From assembly GCA_030710515.1 (NCBI GenBank), contig JALBCR010004079.1:1-64000 (forward strand): a stretch of 64,000 nt of DNA. The letters run 5' to 3'. Position 1 is the first letter of the stretch. Each line of letters begins with the position of its first letter. The notes beneath the pieces are model-generated. The model saw only the letters and a list, made by a program, of their open reading frames with translations, did not search any database and was not told the DNA's origin. The translations under genes and the position numbers were made by a program. The DNA is from Abscondita cerata (Eukaryota > Arthropoda > Insecta > Coleoptera > Lampyridae). Below are positions 45,308 through 56,637 of the stretch, in pieces.

Positions 45308-45717
45308 TAAACAATAAATAGTATATTCTAACCTTAAAATTGGGTTTTGTTTTTAAAAACCCGCGCCGATAATACGAAATCCTACACTATCGATAAATAC
45401 TAAAATTTTTGTGCGAATTAACAGTTAAATTACGGTATTAGACGGATTCAGTGTTTAATTTACGCAAATTAATTTTCTTATAATTTCTAAAATGCACCTT
45501 AATAAAATAGTACGTTTTTACTTTTCGCTACGGATACTAGTTTGAGTTATCACATGGTGTTATCATATGAACAACGAGATAGCGCTCATGTGATTGGTCG
45601 AATTCAGTTCCAGATATTATAGAGCAGCTGATTAGGCGTTGTCGAAAACTTCTAGGCAGAAAGCTTAAGTTTTAGTAAGTCAGTAATTTTAAACATTTGC
45701 AATAAAAAACAACAACA
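45308..45717. promoter_or_regulatory. shared MED29/Vha26 promoter region
   Basis: About 410 bp separates the two start codons, which point away from each other, so this region must hold both promoters. It contains TCACATG (45550-45556), TCATGTGA (45586-45593) and an inverted CCAAT box ATTGG (45593-45597). TCATGTGA is the M-box form of the Mitf/TFEB (CLEAR) site, known to drive V-ATPase genes in flies and mammals. Transcription starts are not determined. Confidence 0.65.
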
Positions 45718-46555
45718 ATGGCCTTAAGCGACGCTGATGTACAGAAACAGGTGAGCTTAATTTGTTTCCATAGTAGAATCGATCATTGCAATTATTTATT
45801 TAGATCAAGCATATGATGGCTTTCATTGAACAAGAGGCCAACGAAAAAGCAGAAGAAATCGATGCAAAGGCCGAGGAGGAATTCAACATTGAAAAGGGTC
45901 GTCTTGTTCAACAACAACGTCTTAAAATTATGGAGTACTACGAGAAGAAGGAAAAGCAAGTCGAGCTTCAGAAAAAAATGTATATTTACTAAATCTTCAC
46001 TATGTCGTAATCAACTATATTACATTTTAGCCAATCGTCCAACATGTTGAATCAAGCCAGGTTGAAGGTGTTAAAAGTGCGAGAAGATCACGTTAGGAAT
46101 GTGTTGGAAGAAGCACATAAGCGTTTAGGAGCAGTCACTCAAAACTCCTCTAGATACTCCGAAATATTGCAAACCTTAATCCTTCAAGGACTTTATCAGG
46201 TACTTATTCATTTATTGTTGTTAATTAAAATATTTTTTAACACATCTTCTAGTTATTTGAAACAAATGTCTCCATCAAAACTAGAGAACAAGATATATCA
46301 TTGATTCAAGGGTTGTTGCCCGCCGTTAGTGCAAAATATAAAGAAGCAGTAGGGAAAGATATTCATTTGAAAGTTGTAACTGAAAATAGTTTACCTTCGG
46401 ACACCACAGGTGGAATCGAACTGTTAGCCCAACAAGGAAGAATTAAGATCAATAATACTTTGGAAGCTCGTTTGGAACTTATTTCGGCGCAGTTGGTGCC
46501 TCAAATTCGTACTGCTTTGTTTGGACGCAACGTTAATAGAAAGTTCACTGATTAA
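45718..46555 (+). CDS. Vha26: V-type proton ATPase subunit E
   Basis: Exons 45718-45750, 45804-45979, 46031-46199 and 46253-46555: 681 nt, 226 residues, the usual insect length. All introns are 50-53 nt with GT/AG ends and consistent phases. Subunit E forms, with subunit G, the peripheral stalks that hold the cytosolic V1 head to the membrane sector of the proton pump. The N-terminal half is the long charged helix (IEQEANEKAEEIDAKAEEEF, residues about 18-37). IQSSNMLNQARLKVL bridges exons 2 and 3. The C-terminal domain has LPSDTTGGIELLAQQGRIKI and NTLEARLELISAQLVPQIR and ends NRKFTD. The start follows an AACAACA leader. Polyadenylation signal AATAAA at 46755-46760. No defects seen. Confidence 0.97.
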
Positions 46556-46754
46556 ATCAGTATTAAAATGTTTTTAAAAATCAACTTTTGTTTAAAATTG
46601 TTACAAAATAGCATTCCATAATGAAATGTACACCTTTTGTTTAAGCTTGTATATAATGTTGTCTGCTTAAATTTGTTATTAGTAAAAACTTTAGTCGGAT
46701 GTTGAAATTTGAAAGAGTAATTTCTGTATTTAGTTTAATGTATAAGTAAATGTA

Positions 46755-46760
46755 AATAAA
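46755..46760 (+). terminator. Vha26 polyadenylation signal
   Basis: AATAAA 200 nt after the Vha26 stop codon. An AATAAA between the stop and the signal was not seen. Confidence 0.6.
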
Positions 46761-47120
46761 CTGTTAAATGACTTGCATTGTTTTCAAATTTGTAAGGTAG
46801 GAATTAAAATAAAAATAATAAATTGAGACTTACCCTGTATGTGCAACCACATGAAGAGGAACCCAAAAACAAATAAATTAAAAAAATTAGCGCAACAAAC
46901 AATGACGTTGTTAAATTTTTTTGTATTTATTACTAACTTTAAAACACTAAATTGATCACATAGGCTTTGAAATGATCGAAGGACGCTATACAATTTTGGT
47001 GAAAAACTGCGGTTAAAGTGTTTTAAATTTTTTATTTTAATTTATTGACGATGAGTATAAAAGTCGTTTTTAGTAAAATTCAAACAAAAAAAAGAATCGG
47101 GAAGTTCATATTTATTCATA

Positions 47121-47313
47121 TCAGTACAATTCGTGCGTCCTTGAACAGTAAAGTGTTTTAGTGGTTAAATTATGTGAACTGAAGTGCCGGTAACATAAGA
47201 AAGGATGTGGAGGTAGGTCGACTTGTTTTTCTTGCTTTAATTGAAGTATGAAATAATCAAATGCACTTTTGACTTTTGTTACAGAATTAATGACCGAAGC
47301 ATCCTAACAATAG
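47121..47313 (+). other. possible noncoding first exons of an unidentified transcript
   Basis: An arthropod-like initiator TCAGT at 47121 precedes a GTAGGT donor (47213). After an intron ending TTGTTACAG, a 29-nt segment (47285-47313) ends in a strong GTAAGT donor. No coding exon that follows was found. This may be chance. Confidence 0.2.
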
Positions 47314-47463
47314 GTAAGTGCACGAATAAAATTCAAAAGACAAGGGATAGTTTCGTGTATACTTTAATTTCAAATTTATAATAATTTTTTGACCTCCTCG
47401 ATTGTAAACTTTGCATTGTTGTCGTTAGCGGTATTTGTAATTTTATACATCAAGTGTTCTTTA

Positions 47464-48267
47464 CAGGGTGGTCTGCGTAAAGCATACATTAAAAGTTTTT
47501 TAACTTGCAGATAAATCAGAAACTTGAAATTCGGTACGCGACCATAATCGATTATTTTCGTTCTACCTAAAATACTTTCAGACCTTCAGACCCTACAGGG
47601 TGTGCCAAAAATTGATATCAAATATCTTATTTCAAATACAAACCTATAATTCTTTTTACATGAGTCGATTGGCCAAACTGACTAGAAGGAATTTCTTGAT
47701 TGATTGAATAACTCAATAGGGATAGAAATTGGGTATAGAAAATGCTTAAGCAATCTACCCTAAAATTCAATTTTCTCTCGAATGATGTAAAAAAAAGCAG
47801 TATGTGCCATTTGAAAAAATTGACTTTTGATAATTTTTATTGTGATATTTGAAAATTACCTGTGCCCATATGGTACAAAATGGAACAACCAGTAGGACAT
47901 CAGGAGTAAACCTGGATTTCCAACAGATTGCTCCATATATTTAATTGTATAACTATTATAAACTATTATAAAGACCATTTTTTGGAAAAAAATGACATAG
48001 GTCAAAAACGGTCAAGAAAAGATAACATAATTTAGGTTATATAGACACAGAATTATATCGCAAATCGACCCATGCAAAAGGAATTATAGATTTGAATTTA
48101 AGATAAGAAAGTTGACAGCAATTTTTGGCACACCCTGTATGGCTGAAGATTTGAAAATATTTTAGGTAAAACGAAAATGATTGATTACGGCCGCGTACCA
48201 AATTTCAAGTTTCTGATTTATCTGCAAGTTAAAAACTTTTAATGCACGGTCTACGCAGATGACCCTG
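47464..48267. mobile_element. MITE with CAGGGTGgTCTGCGTA ends, split by a second MITE
   Basis: Ends CAGGGTGGTCTGCGTAAAGC and CTACGCAGATGACCCTG. The same family as 43744-44124. The inner element 47596-48137 divides it. Confidence 0.85.
47596..48137. mobile_element. inner MITE with CAGGGTGTGCCAAAAATTG ends (542 bp)
   Basis: Ends CAGGGTGTGCCAAAAATTG and CAATTTTTGGCACACCCTG, TA at 47594-47595 and 48138-48139. Diverged copies lie at 43876 (left part) and 24940-25390. Confidence 0.85.
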
Positions 48268-48382
48268 TATATGTTAGTCGTTTTTAAACCTAATTTTAAA
48301 AGTTGACATAATGCAATTAAATTTTTGTTTAAACTTAAATCATTGAATAATTATTATTTGAATCGTAAATAATAGTTATTAC

Positions 48383-48622
48383 TTATACAAACATTAAAAT
48401 GTCAGACAACGATGATTCGCTAATAAATGATAAATAATTGGCATTAAAATGATATGATTTTCGTTTCAATATTTCATTAGGATGTGTACGTCCACCTACG
48501 GTACTCTTAAACTTTGAAATTGAAACATTTTTCAAAACATTGGCCAAAATGTGAAATACTTGTCGGGTAGGGCATTTTACAATGGTCAATAATAATTTAG
48601 AACAAACTGCTTTAATAATCAT
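48383..48622 (-). CDS. small hypothetical ORF (79 codons)
   Basis: An ATG-initiated ORF on - with an unbiased, protein-like composition (CPTRQVFHILANVLKNVSI; GGRTHPNEILKRKSYHF). I do not recognise it. A GTATAAGT near its end could be a splice donor, in which case it would be a first exon, but no continuation was found. Neighbours are MITEs. Confidence 0.2.
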   Translation of the reverse strand: MIIKAVCSKLLLTIVKCPTRQVFHILANVLKNVSISKFKSTVGGRTHPNEILKRKSYHFNANYLSFISESSLSDILMFV

Positions 48623-49140
48623 TAAAGCAGTCCGTGCTAAGCGTCAAATCACCTCACATTGTAAAATACACACTATCGCGCGCATAACGTAAATAACTAT
48701 TTCAATTTGTTTACGTTTGGAACACTATGTTTTATTTTTTTCACGCTATATCGTTTGTCCACCGTTTGCTCATGTTTCCCCAAAAAATTTTTTTGTTTGC
48801 CCACCCTAAAAATTTTCCATGTAATAAAAACTTTTGTTTGCCCAATCTCCACAAAGTTTTAATGCGAAAAAACCATTTTTTGATAAAAAAATTAAAAATT
48901 AAAAAGTCACTTTTTTTACGCTAAATCATTTGCCGATCGTTTAACAATATTTGCCCAAAAAAATTTTTCATTTGCCCAACGGTTACAATATTGATGCCCT
49001 TTCAACTGATAGGTTTCTTAATATTTGATGAAGATCTATTTTATTAAACATGTAACATCTAATGGAGGTGTGATAAAATACCATTATTCTTAACGTTTCA
49101 ACTTGAACTAAAATTTATTTCTCTTTACGATACAAATATA

Positions 49141-49811
49141 CAGGGTGTCCAGAAACTCTCCTGACAAACCAAGACCGGAGATTTCTCAGATAATTTTAAG
49201 ACAATTTAACCCAATTCACCTAGTCCGAAAATGCTTCATAAGGGAGCTAGAGCTCTTTGAAGATGGCGCCTGGTAAAGTAAAAAATTAAAAGATAAACTT
49301 CGCGAACTGACAACAATTTGACAATGAAAAACGTAGGTTTTACTTTTGTTGGCAGTTCAGAGCCAACTAGTGCAAAAAATATAAATTTAACTTTAATGAC
49401 AAAAAAACAAAAAATTTCAAATCCATTTTTCTAGAAAACGGTGTATCCTAATGACTTAAAGTAAGAGTACTTTTTAGTACTAGAATACCTGAAAATTTAA
49501 TAATCTAGTGTCACAAATGCTTAAAAGTTAAAGACAAAAAAGTTATGCGTTAAAATAACCGTTGACCTACCCAAAACGGACGCCTATGATCGGTTATAGA
49601 AATTCGCAATTGGTGGAATCAATTCATCTCTGAAGGCTAAATAAGCATACCAGTTTTGTTTTTTAAGTAGAAGCGTTCTGGAGGTACTATTTACAAGAGC
49701 TCTAGCTCCCTTAGGAAGCATTTTCGGACTAGGTGAATTGGGTTAAATTGTCTTAAAATTATCTGAGGAATCTCCGGTCTTGGTTTGTCAGGAGAGATTC
49801 TGGACACCCTG
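49141..49811. mobile_element. internally deleted relative of the 35235 Tc1/mariner element (671 bp)
   Basis: Ends CAGGGTGTCCAGAAACTCTC and its near complement (GAGAGATTCTGGACACCCTG), TA before and after. It shares with the 35235 element the blocks GGGAGCTAGAGCTCTTTGAA, GAACTGACAACAATTTGACA-like and CCTACCCAAAACGGACGCCT, but has no transposase. Confidence 0.85.
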
Positions 49812-50822
49812 TATTTTATCTACAATAAACTAATGTAAATTCTACGCATGCTTACAATGCATAATAATTAAATATATCACAGGAGGAATTTAAATAGATT
49901 GTCGGAAACTTTGCATTATACATTTTTTCTGTAAACGTAATTTTGACTAACTACTTTACTTGAATCACCCTGTATAAACGCTATCCAGAATTTGCATATC
50001 ACAAACGACGAGGTTCGTAAATTAATTAAGTATTAGGTGAGAGGAAATAAAACTTGTTGCTTCTGATTGTTAATGAATAAAAAAGTAATGCAATAATGTA
50101 AAAAATAAATGTTAATTGAAATGTAAGAATAAGTTAAAAATATAAAAAATTGTACCTACATCACAGAAAGCCTACATTATCAACATAAATTGAAAAAACA
50201 TTTTCCTAAAGCTTTCACAGCCTTAATATTATGCAACGCCGGTTACACACGCGTTCTCATAATGTATCTTTTAGGCGCTGTTTTTGACGTAAAATAATAA
50301 ATCCATTTGTATATCATCAATGCTTTACCTGTATAGTTACATAATTTTTAAGATTTACCTCCGTTCTTTCAAAAGTTAAAATTTTATTTCTAGACGGAAA
50401 GCTCCAACTCTTGCATTAAGAACAGTAATTTGCTTTACAAACATTTTGTATTGGTGGCAAATTCACCATAACACATTGAGAACAACCCACCAATAGCTCC
50501 TAATTGTGAATATGTGCTTTTTGAAATGCAGTGTCCAATTCCTTTGTTTTACCTCCTGGGGACCACAGAACAAATCTATTCTTTTGTCACATTATAAACC
50601 TTTCAAATGAAACAAAAGTAAAGCAGTTTATTCTTGGTCCCTACTTGGTCGCTATTTTTCTAGAATAGTTTTTCGGTGTGAACATGAGTTGTTACTCACC
50701 ACGTTTCGACGGACAGAATTTACTTACTTAAAGAGGCGAGGTCAAAAGCGCAACATTCGCGCTTCGACAATCCGTGCTCGAAGTGCGGATATTGTCATTA
50801 GGAACACGACGAATAGAGCTGT
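49812..50822. other. intergenic DNA left of the LTR element
   Basis: Contains one orphan repeat end (CACCCTGTATA, about 49967). A segment at 50730-50822 is less A+T-rich (GCGCAACATTCGCGCTTCG). No gene recognised. Confidence 0.35.
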
Positions 50823-50857
50823 ATCTCTGTTGTATATTGAGTTATAAACAAATCATA

Positions 50858-52133
50858 CCGATATTCCTAACCAATTTCGAGATATTCGCACTTTAATTAT
50901 GCAATGCTTAGGAACCAATCTTTCAAATTTCCGTTTTCGATTTCTGTTTAAACTTGCTACAGTGTCTTTAAATATGCCTAGACATAATGAATTCTCGAAT
51001 CAAGAAATGCGGGATATGCTTTGCACTTATGCCTATTGCAATTATGTCTCCCGTGGTACGTCAAGAAGATATCTGGAATTATACCCCGATCGGCGACAAC
51101 CACATCATGCCATATTTCAACGCATTTTTCAAAGATTGAGAAAAACAGGACAATTTCGCCCTAAACGTATGATAGGTCGACCGAAGCAAATAACTGTTAA
51201 ACAGGAAGAAGACATCTTAGTAAGAGTTGCAGAAAATCCCCAAATAAGTTCGAGACGCCTACATATTGCAACAAGAGTCAGTAAAACTACTATACTAAAA
51301 GTTATTCATAATGAAAACCTTTATCCGTATCATTTCACCCCGGTTCAGAATTTGTTGGCTACCGACTTACCAGCCAGATTGAATTTTTGGCATTTTATTA
51401 ATCAAAAACAAGACTTGAATCCTGACTTTCTTAAAAAGATATTGTTCACGGATGAGGCTTGCTTTACAAGACGCGGTGTTTTAAACTGCAGGAACAATCA
51501 TTCATGGGAACAAGAGAACCCACATGCAATTAGAGAAAGACATTTTCAGCATGAATTTTCCATCAATATTTGGTGTGAGATTATCGGCAATTTTATAATT
51601 GAGCTATATGAATTACCTGCACGCCTCAATGGCCACGAATATTTGGAGTTTTTGGAAAATGCTTTGCCCGGAATGCTAGAAGATGTTCCGCTACTTCTCA
51701 AACAAAATATGTGGTACTTGCACGATGGCGCACCAGCTCATTATCCCATAGAGGTTCAAAATTTCTTAAACCAACAGTTTCCTAATAGATGGATGGCCGC
51801 GACAGTGAATTTGCATGGCCGCACCTTGTAGTCCAGATCTCAATCCCCTGGATTTTTACTTTTGGTGGCATTTAAAAGAGCTGGTCTACAAAGAAAAAAT
51901 TCGCGATGGAGTTAACGCAATAAAAAACATGGATAATATTGTATTTAGAGTAAGACGATATTTAAATAGGGCAATTCAAAAATTCATTGAGCAAAATGGC
52001 GGGCATTGTGCACAGTATTTAAAATAATGAATAATTAAAACCAGGATTTCAAAATAAATAATTTTTGACTAATTTATCCCTTTGCATTGCATAATTAAAG
52101 TGCGCATATCTCGAAATTGGTTAGGAATATCGG
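50858..52133 (+). mobile_element. Tc1/mariner element with 50-bp inverted repeats (1276 bp)
   Basis: The first 50 bp (CCGATATTCCTAACCAATTT and following, 50858-50907) recur inverted at 52084-52133 with one mismatch, and TA flanks both ends. The repeats being so alike suggests a recent insertion, younger than the LTR element it interrupts. Confidence 0.95.
50974..52027 (+). pseudogene. Tc1/mariner transposase, nearly intact
   Basis: The likely start is MPRHNEFSNQEMRDML at 50974, since the upstream Met at 50899 lies in the terminal repeat. An N-terminal helix-turn-helix region is followed by GRPKQITVKQEED. Catalytic blocks are ILFTDEACFTRRG, MWYLHDGAPAHY and CSPDLNPLDFYFWWHLKE; the C-terminus ends GGHCAQYLK. 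Two frame breaks near 51795 and 51820, in G/C runs, are the only defects seen. The last catalytic pair is roughly 41 residues apart, which would fit the DD41D group, but the breaks make the count uncertain. Confidence 0.9.
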
Positions 52134-52687
52134 TATCAAAGAAGTATATCTTTTCTATTTAGAATCGACTGATCTATCGACATTTGCCATCCAAATTGCG
52201 ATATAACATCGTGCGAAAAAAGTTCTGATAGAAAATAGCTCAGAAATGTCTCGATTGTAGCGCCCCCTGTGAGCCAGCATAAAACTAAGTCTAAATTCCG
52301 ATTTCGCTCTATCAAAAACCCCATTATTTAAGTTTTCGGCCAATTCCAACATTAACTTTAGAAATTATCAAATAAAATGCAAAAAATAAACTTTGACGCC
52401 CTGTATATCAAAAACGAGCAACATGAAGTTTAGCTAAATCGTATTATTTTTGCGTGTAGAATCCACAGTTACTTTTTGTCGCATTCATTACGGACCACCC
52501 TGTATATTAAATTCTGTCAAGGTGACGCCGCCCTGGTGGATGTTCGTCCGTCCGCACAACCGTTTCTCAAATAGTTTGTTTCGTTTCATTACTGTAACGC
52601 ACAGCATCAACTCATATGCTTATCGCATTGTCAGTTTATTGTAACCCTTCCTACTGTACGCGTGCGTAGCATGCTGGCTCATCTTGT
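52134..52687. other. extra segment inside the 3' LTR
   Basis: Lies between the two recognisable LTR halves and is absent from the right LTR. It includes CCTGTATATC (about 52404) and CACCCTGTATATT (about 52496), ends typical of the local MITEs. Either an older composite insertion, or true LTR sequence lost from the right copy. Confidence 0.5.
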
Positions 52688-53099
52688 ACCTTTATAAAGC
52701 TTTATTAATTAAACGTAAAATAACACACGACATTCAATTAAAACAATTCTATAGTAAACTAGATTAATATAAAATATTACATTTACCCCCACGTCACGTA
52801 ACAGTTATTAACGAGACACAATATAATCTTGCAAATATCGAGGTAGTTTTCGTAATCTAACACTGTGCCTCAAACTTGAAAGAGAAATAACAGTATTATT
52901 ATCTTCAGAATCCTCAGAAATGTTTTTGTATTCTCTTAGAGATGTTTCAGCACTTGGTGCTTTGTCTTTCGGAGATTTGTCAGATGCTTTGTCTGGTTAT
53001 TTGGCTGGTTCGAATTCAAATACATTATCTTGCTCTTCAGAATGTTGTCAAACGCTTTTCTTTGATTCCTACCTACAGGAGCCAGATGATGAACCAAAA

Positions 53100-54480
53100 C
53101 CGTCGACTAGATTCCATCTGGATGTCTGATAAGGGCATAATCTGCGTTACTGTCGAGAAGAGTTACTTCTTTTACAAGCGGTTCCAATTTCGAGTTCCGA
53201 ACATGATGTCGCAGATATACTGGTACTGGTCCAAGCTGTATAATCCAAGAGTTCCCTATTGCTGTTACGTCTGATATGTCGGAACATTCTTTCATGAGGT
53301 GTTTCATTAGTTACTGTATGCAGTAACGACCTTATTGAGTGGACAGCTTCTGGAAGTACCGACTCCCATTGAGTGATAGGTTTTTCTAGAGACTTCAGAG
53401 CCAATTCAACAGTTTTTCAAATTATTTCATTGTAGCGCTCAACTTATCCATTAACTCGAGAATTGTAAAGCGTGGTTCTACTTGAAGCGATTCCGTTTGA
53501 GTTGAGAAAAGTTTTTACTTCATTAGACATTAAAGAAGAGCCTCTGTCGGAATGTACGTACGAAGGAGAACCAAATAATAAAAACACATTTTTAAGACCG
53601 TCAATGACAGTAACAGATGTTTTGTCTTTGCAAGGGATTGCAAACGGGAAATCTGAATATTGATCGACAATGGTCAACACCTAACGATTAAGGGAGGAAG
53701 AAGGAAGAAGGCCTTTGAAATCAATGTTTAAACGTTCAAATGCTGAAGTTGCTTTAATTAGTTTTCCATGATGTTTGTGAAATGTAGGCTTAACTTGACA
53801 GCAAACAGGACACGAAGACATAACTTTTTTACTTCTTCAAGCGAAAAGGTAGGTTTTTGCTTCTTACCCAATAAAACATTCTCGTAATCCCAGGATGGCA
53901 CAAAGATTCATGCAGTCCTATTAATCGAACATCATTATTAGGCGATGCGGCAGAGCAAACTCGAGGAAACATATCAGACGCATCATTTTCGGTCACCTGT
54001 CTGTAGACGATGTCGTAGCTAAAACACGATAGCTCCAACCTCCATCGCAGTATTTTTTTTTCACTTTGCTCGAGCTTTTAGTATAGAGCATAAAGACGAC
54101 TGAACGTTAGTCAGTAACAAGTCGGAAATGACGACCCATTAGATAGTGACGCCATCTTCGAGTGAATTCTATAATGGCATAAACCTCCTTTTAATCAGAA
54201 GCATGTCGACGTTCGGAGCCAGAGAGTGTTCTCGAAAAAAACAGTACAGGTCGTCCAGACTGCACGAGAAAAGCACCAATAGCTTCTTCTGATACATCAG
54301 TTTCAACTGTAAATATGTCTTCTTCATCAATAGGAGCCAGTGCAACATTTTCAACATCCTTTTGAGATCATGAAAGGCTTTGAGGGCCTCAGGATTTAAA
54401 GAAAAAGTACAATGAGTAAAGTGAGCTATCTTCTTAGAAAATTGAGGTATATATGATGAAAAATGTGAAAACATTCCTAC
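53100..54480 (-). pseudogene. Gypsy RNase H and integrase remnants
   Basis: On -, RNase H-like blocks (LNPEALKAFHDLK, about 54395) are followed by the integrase zinc region (HESLCHPGITRMFYWVR, about 53870-53920) and core (VDQYSDFPFAIP and HSDRGSSLMSNEVKTF, about 53530-53670). Next is SVLPEAVHSIRSLLH near 53340, and a DYALIRHPDG block near 53110-53140. Frames shift repeatedly. Confidence 0.8.
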
Positions 54481-54599
54481 GATTCTCTTTAATGTACTTT
54501 ATCCGGTCAGGATCCGGACGAATAGTTTTATCAGAATTCTAGTACTCAAGTAAGCGTATAGATCTCAACGAAAACAAACTCTTTTCGTTGTTTAAAGTC

Positions 54600-55568
54600 A
54601 AGTTGTACTTTCAAGCAGTTTCCATAAAGCGTTTAAGATTCCTATCATGCTCCTTCTGATGATTACCACACACAGTGACATCATTTAAGTAAGCATAGGT
54701 GTCAGTCAATTTCTCGATGCGTATAATTTTTTTAAAACTCTTTGAAAAGCAGCAACCCCGTTAGTGACATTAAGGGTATCTTCTTGTACTGGAATAATTG
54801 TCCACAAGATTCAAAAACAGTATACGGTTTGGCTTCTTCTTTTTTTGGAAGCTGATAGTAAGCACTTTTTAAATCAATCGTACTAAATACTTCATATTTC
54901 GCAATACTGTTTAGTATACTTTCGATTCTAGGCAGAGGGTAGGCGTCCAACTGAGTAAACTTATTAATAGTTTGAGAGTAATCGACCATTCTCTTCTTGT
55001 GATGATCGGACGAAATTACCAAGACTTGAGCTCTCCAGGGTAATTGACTTGCTTCAATCACATTCTCTTCGAGGAGTCGTTCGATTTCAGCTTGAATGAA
55101 AGCAGCGTCACTAGAAGTTTGTCTTCAAGTTTTCACAGCGATCGGTCTACATTCAGATGACAAATTTTCGAACAGTGCTACTGGTTCAACGTTTGCTACT
55201 GCTAAACTACAGATATTCAAGGGTGATTTTTTTTCGCCAAACTCTACTTGAACACTGGAGTGTTGTTTCATAATATCATGTCCAATTATTGCATCAGCGC
55301 AAAGATTCGGGAGAACGCAAGTCGTAGGTTTGTATGCGTATGTCCTAATATGCAAAGATCAGCCAGACACTGGCCGAATTTGCAAGAACGATGCGACGTC
55401 GATGCCATAGTGACTTACAGGAATAATAGTTTTCTTAAGGCTTGACAAAACGGTTTTACCGCAGTTGGTAGCAATTAGAGCAGAAACAGAAGATTTCTTA
55501 GTGTTAAAATTGCTACTCTTATTTCTTTTATTTGCTTTTACAAAATTTGTTTGTTTCAGAGGAGACAA
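54600..55568 (-). pseudogene. Gypsy protease and reverse transcriptase remnants
   Basis: The protease end is marked by DAIIGHDIMKQHSSVQVEFG (about 55235-55295). The reverse transcriptase has RMVDYSQTINKFTQLDAYPL (about 54930-54990), FSTIDLKSAYYQL and, in a later frame, the active-site region AYLNDVTVCG (about 54665-54695), where the usual second position Asp is Asn. With frameshifts and this loss, it is inactive. Confidence 0.8.
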
Positions 55569-55569
55569 A

Positions 55570-56612
55570 ACAGGCGAATGAACGTAGAACTATTTCTGAG
55601 GTAACTCCTGCGACCTTGCTTTATCATGAGCATCAGTTAGAGTCAAAACAGGATTTTCGAGGAGACGTTGTCTGATGTCAGAGTCAGACAAGCCACGGAT
55701 GAAAACATCTTTTACAAATTCGCCCTGGTGTTGTTCAGCAGTGACGGCTTTAAAGTTACAAACTCTGACTAACAGGTGTAAAGTTTTAAATATTGATCTA
55801 CGGATTCTTCGGGTTGTTGAAAGTAAATTGCGAGCTTGTAACGATTGTGAACTTTATTGACAGGTTCTATATACAAACTCCGCAGAATTGAAGTATCATC
55901 ATTGAAAGTATTGGCAAAGCTTATGTGTTGATATACTCTTGAAGATACATAATTAAGAAGCAGTTTTAGTTTTTCAGAATCGGTTCTACCAGAAATACAT
56001 CATCTCCCCCGGAATATAGAACGTCCCATACACACAAGCACTAGATTCTCTATATGTGTTAGTGTTTTCTTCAGTCACCGATAGATGGCGTTATGTGTTG
56101 GCTTTCCGGTTTCGTCATTGATTGAATATCGCAATTATAGTGTCGTGATGAATATCAATTCAGAATCTATTATATTTTATCAGAGATGGCTGCGCGCTGT
56201 AATACCGGAAATAATGCTAGTACCACACGACGATACAACGCAATAATTTAAAAATAGATTTTTTAAAGTTTTTAATATTTCATTTGTATAAATATTATTA
56301 GGGTATACTATTTAGTTTGTTTGAATTAATCTTTAATTTTAAATTGAGTGTTAGGTGTGAAAATAACAGGAAACTAAAATATTATAGCAATGTAACACGT
56401 ATCGCTACCTACCCGCAACTTCGGGAAGTTCATATACAAATATAGAATCATCTAGGCCTTATACATTCCAGGGGAGATGATGTATTTCTGGTTCTACCAA
56501 TAGTAAAGTTCAGAAGTCTTTTGTACCAATGTTCCCATTCCAGAGCTGCCATCGGTGAATCCGAGGCGATATCTAATCTTTCAGGTGCGAGAAGTTTTTC
56601 CATTTTCTTCAT
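55570..56612 (-). pseudogene. Gypsy gag remnant, split by a MITE
   Basis: The start is at 56612 on - (MKKMEKLLAPERL), 26 bp from the LTR. Next is ALEWEHWYKRLLNFTIGRT. The insertion 55991-56489 follows, then DSEKLKLLLNYVSSRVYQHI and FANTFNDDTSILRSLY, typical of gag. Downstream the frame decays. Confidence 0.75.
55991..56489. mobile_element. MITE with 9-bp target duplication (499 bp)
   Basis: Inverted ends AGAAATACATCATCTCCCC and GGGGAGATGATGTATTTCT are perfect. GGTTCTACC flanks it on both sides (55982-55990, 56490-56498), so the insertion site in gag is exact. A 9-bp duplication points to a Mutator-like mobiliser, which is inference. No coding sequence. Confidence 0.9.
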
Positions 56613-56637
56613 TCAAACATTTTTACGTTTAATAAAT

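Larger units (their letters stand above)
50828..52781 (-). repeat. 3' LTR, interrupted
   Basis: 50828-50853 and 52688-52781 match the two halves of the right LTR. Between them are the Tc1/mariner element and a further 560 bp (52136-52687) without a counterpart in the right LTR. Confidence 0.75.

Noticed and set aside
46784..46993. Minus-strand ORF with a hydrophobic, signal-peptide-like segment and GTAAGT donor
   Set aside because: The frame matching the donor has no start Met and an upstream stop.
50899..50973. Upstream Met of the Tc1/mariner ORF as true start
   Set aside because: It lies within the 50-bp terminal inverted repeat; the Met at 50974 begins the conserved domain.
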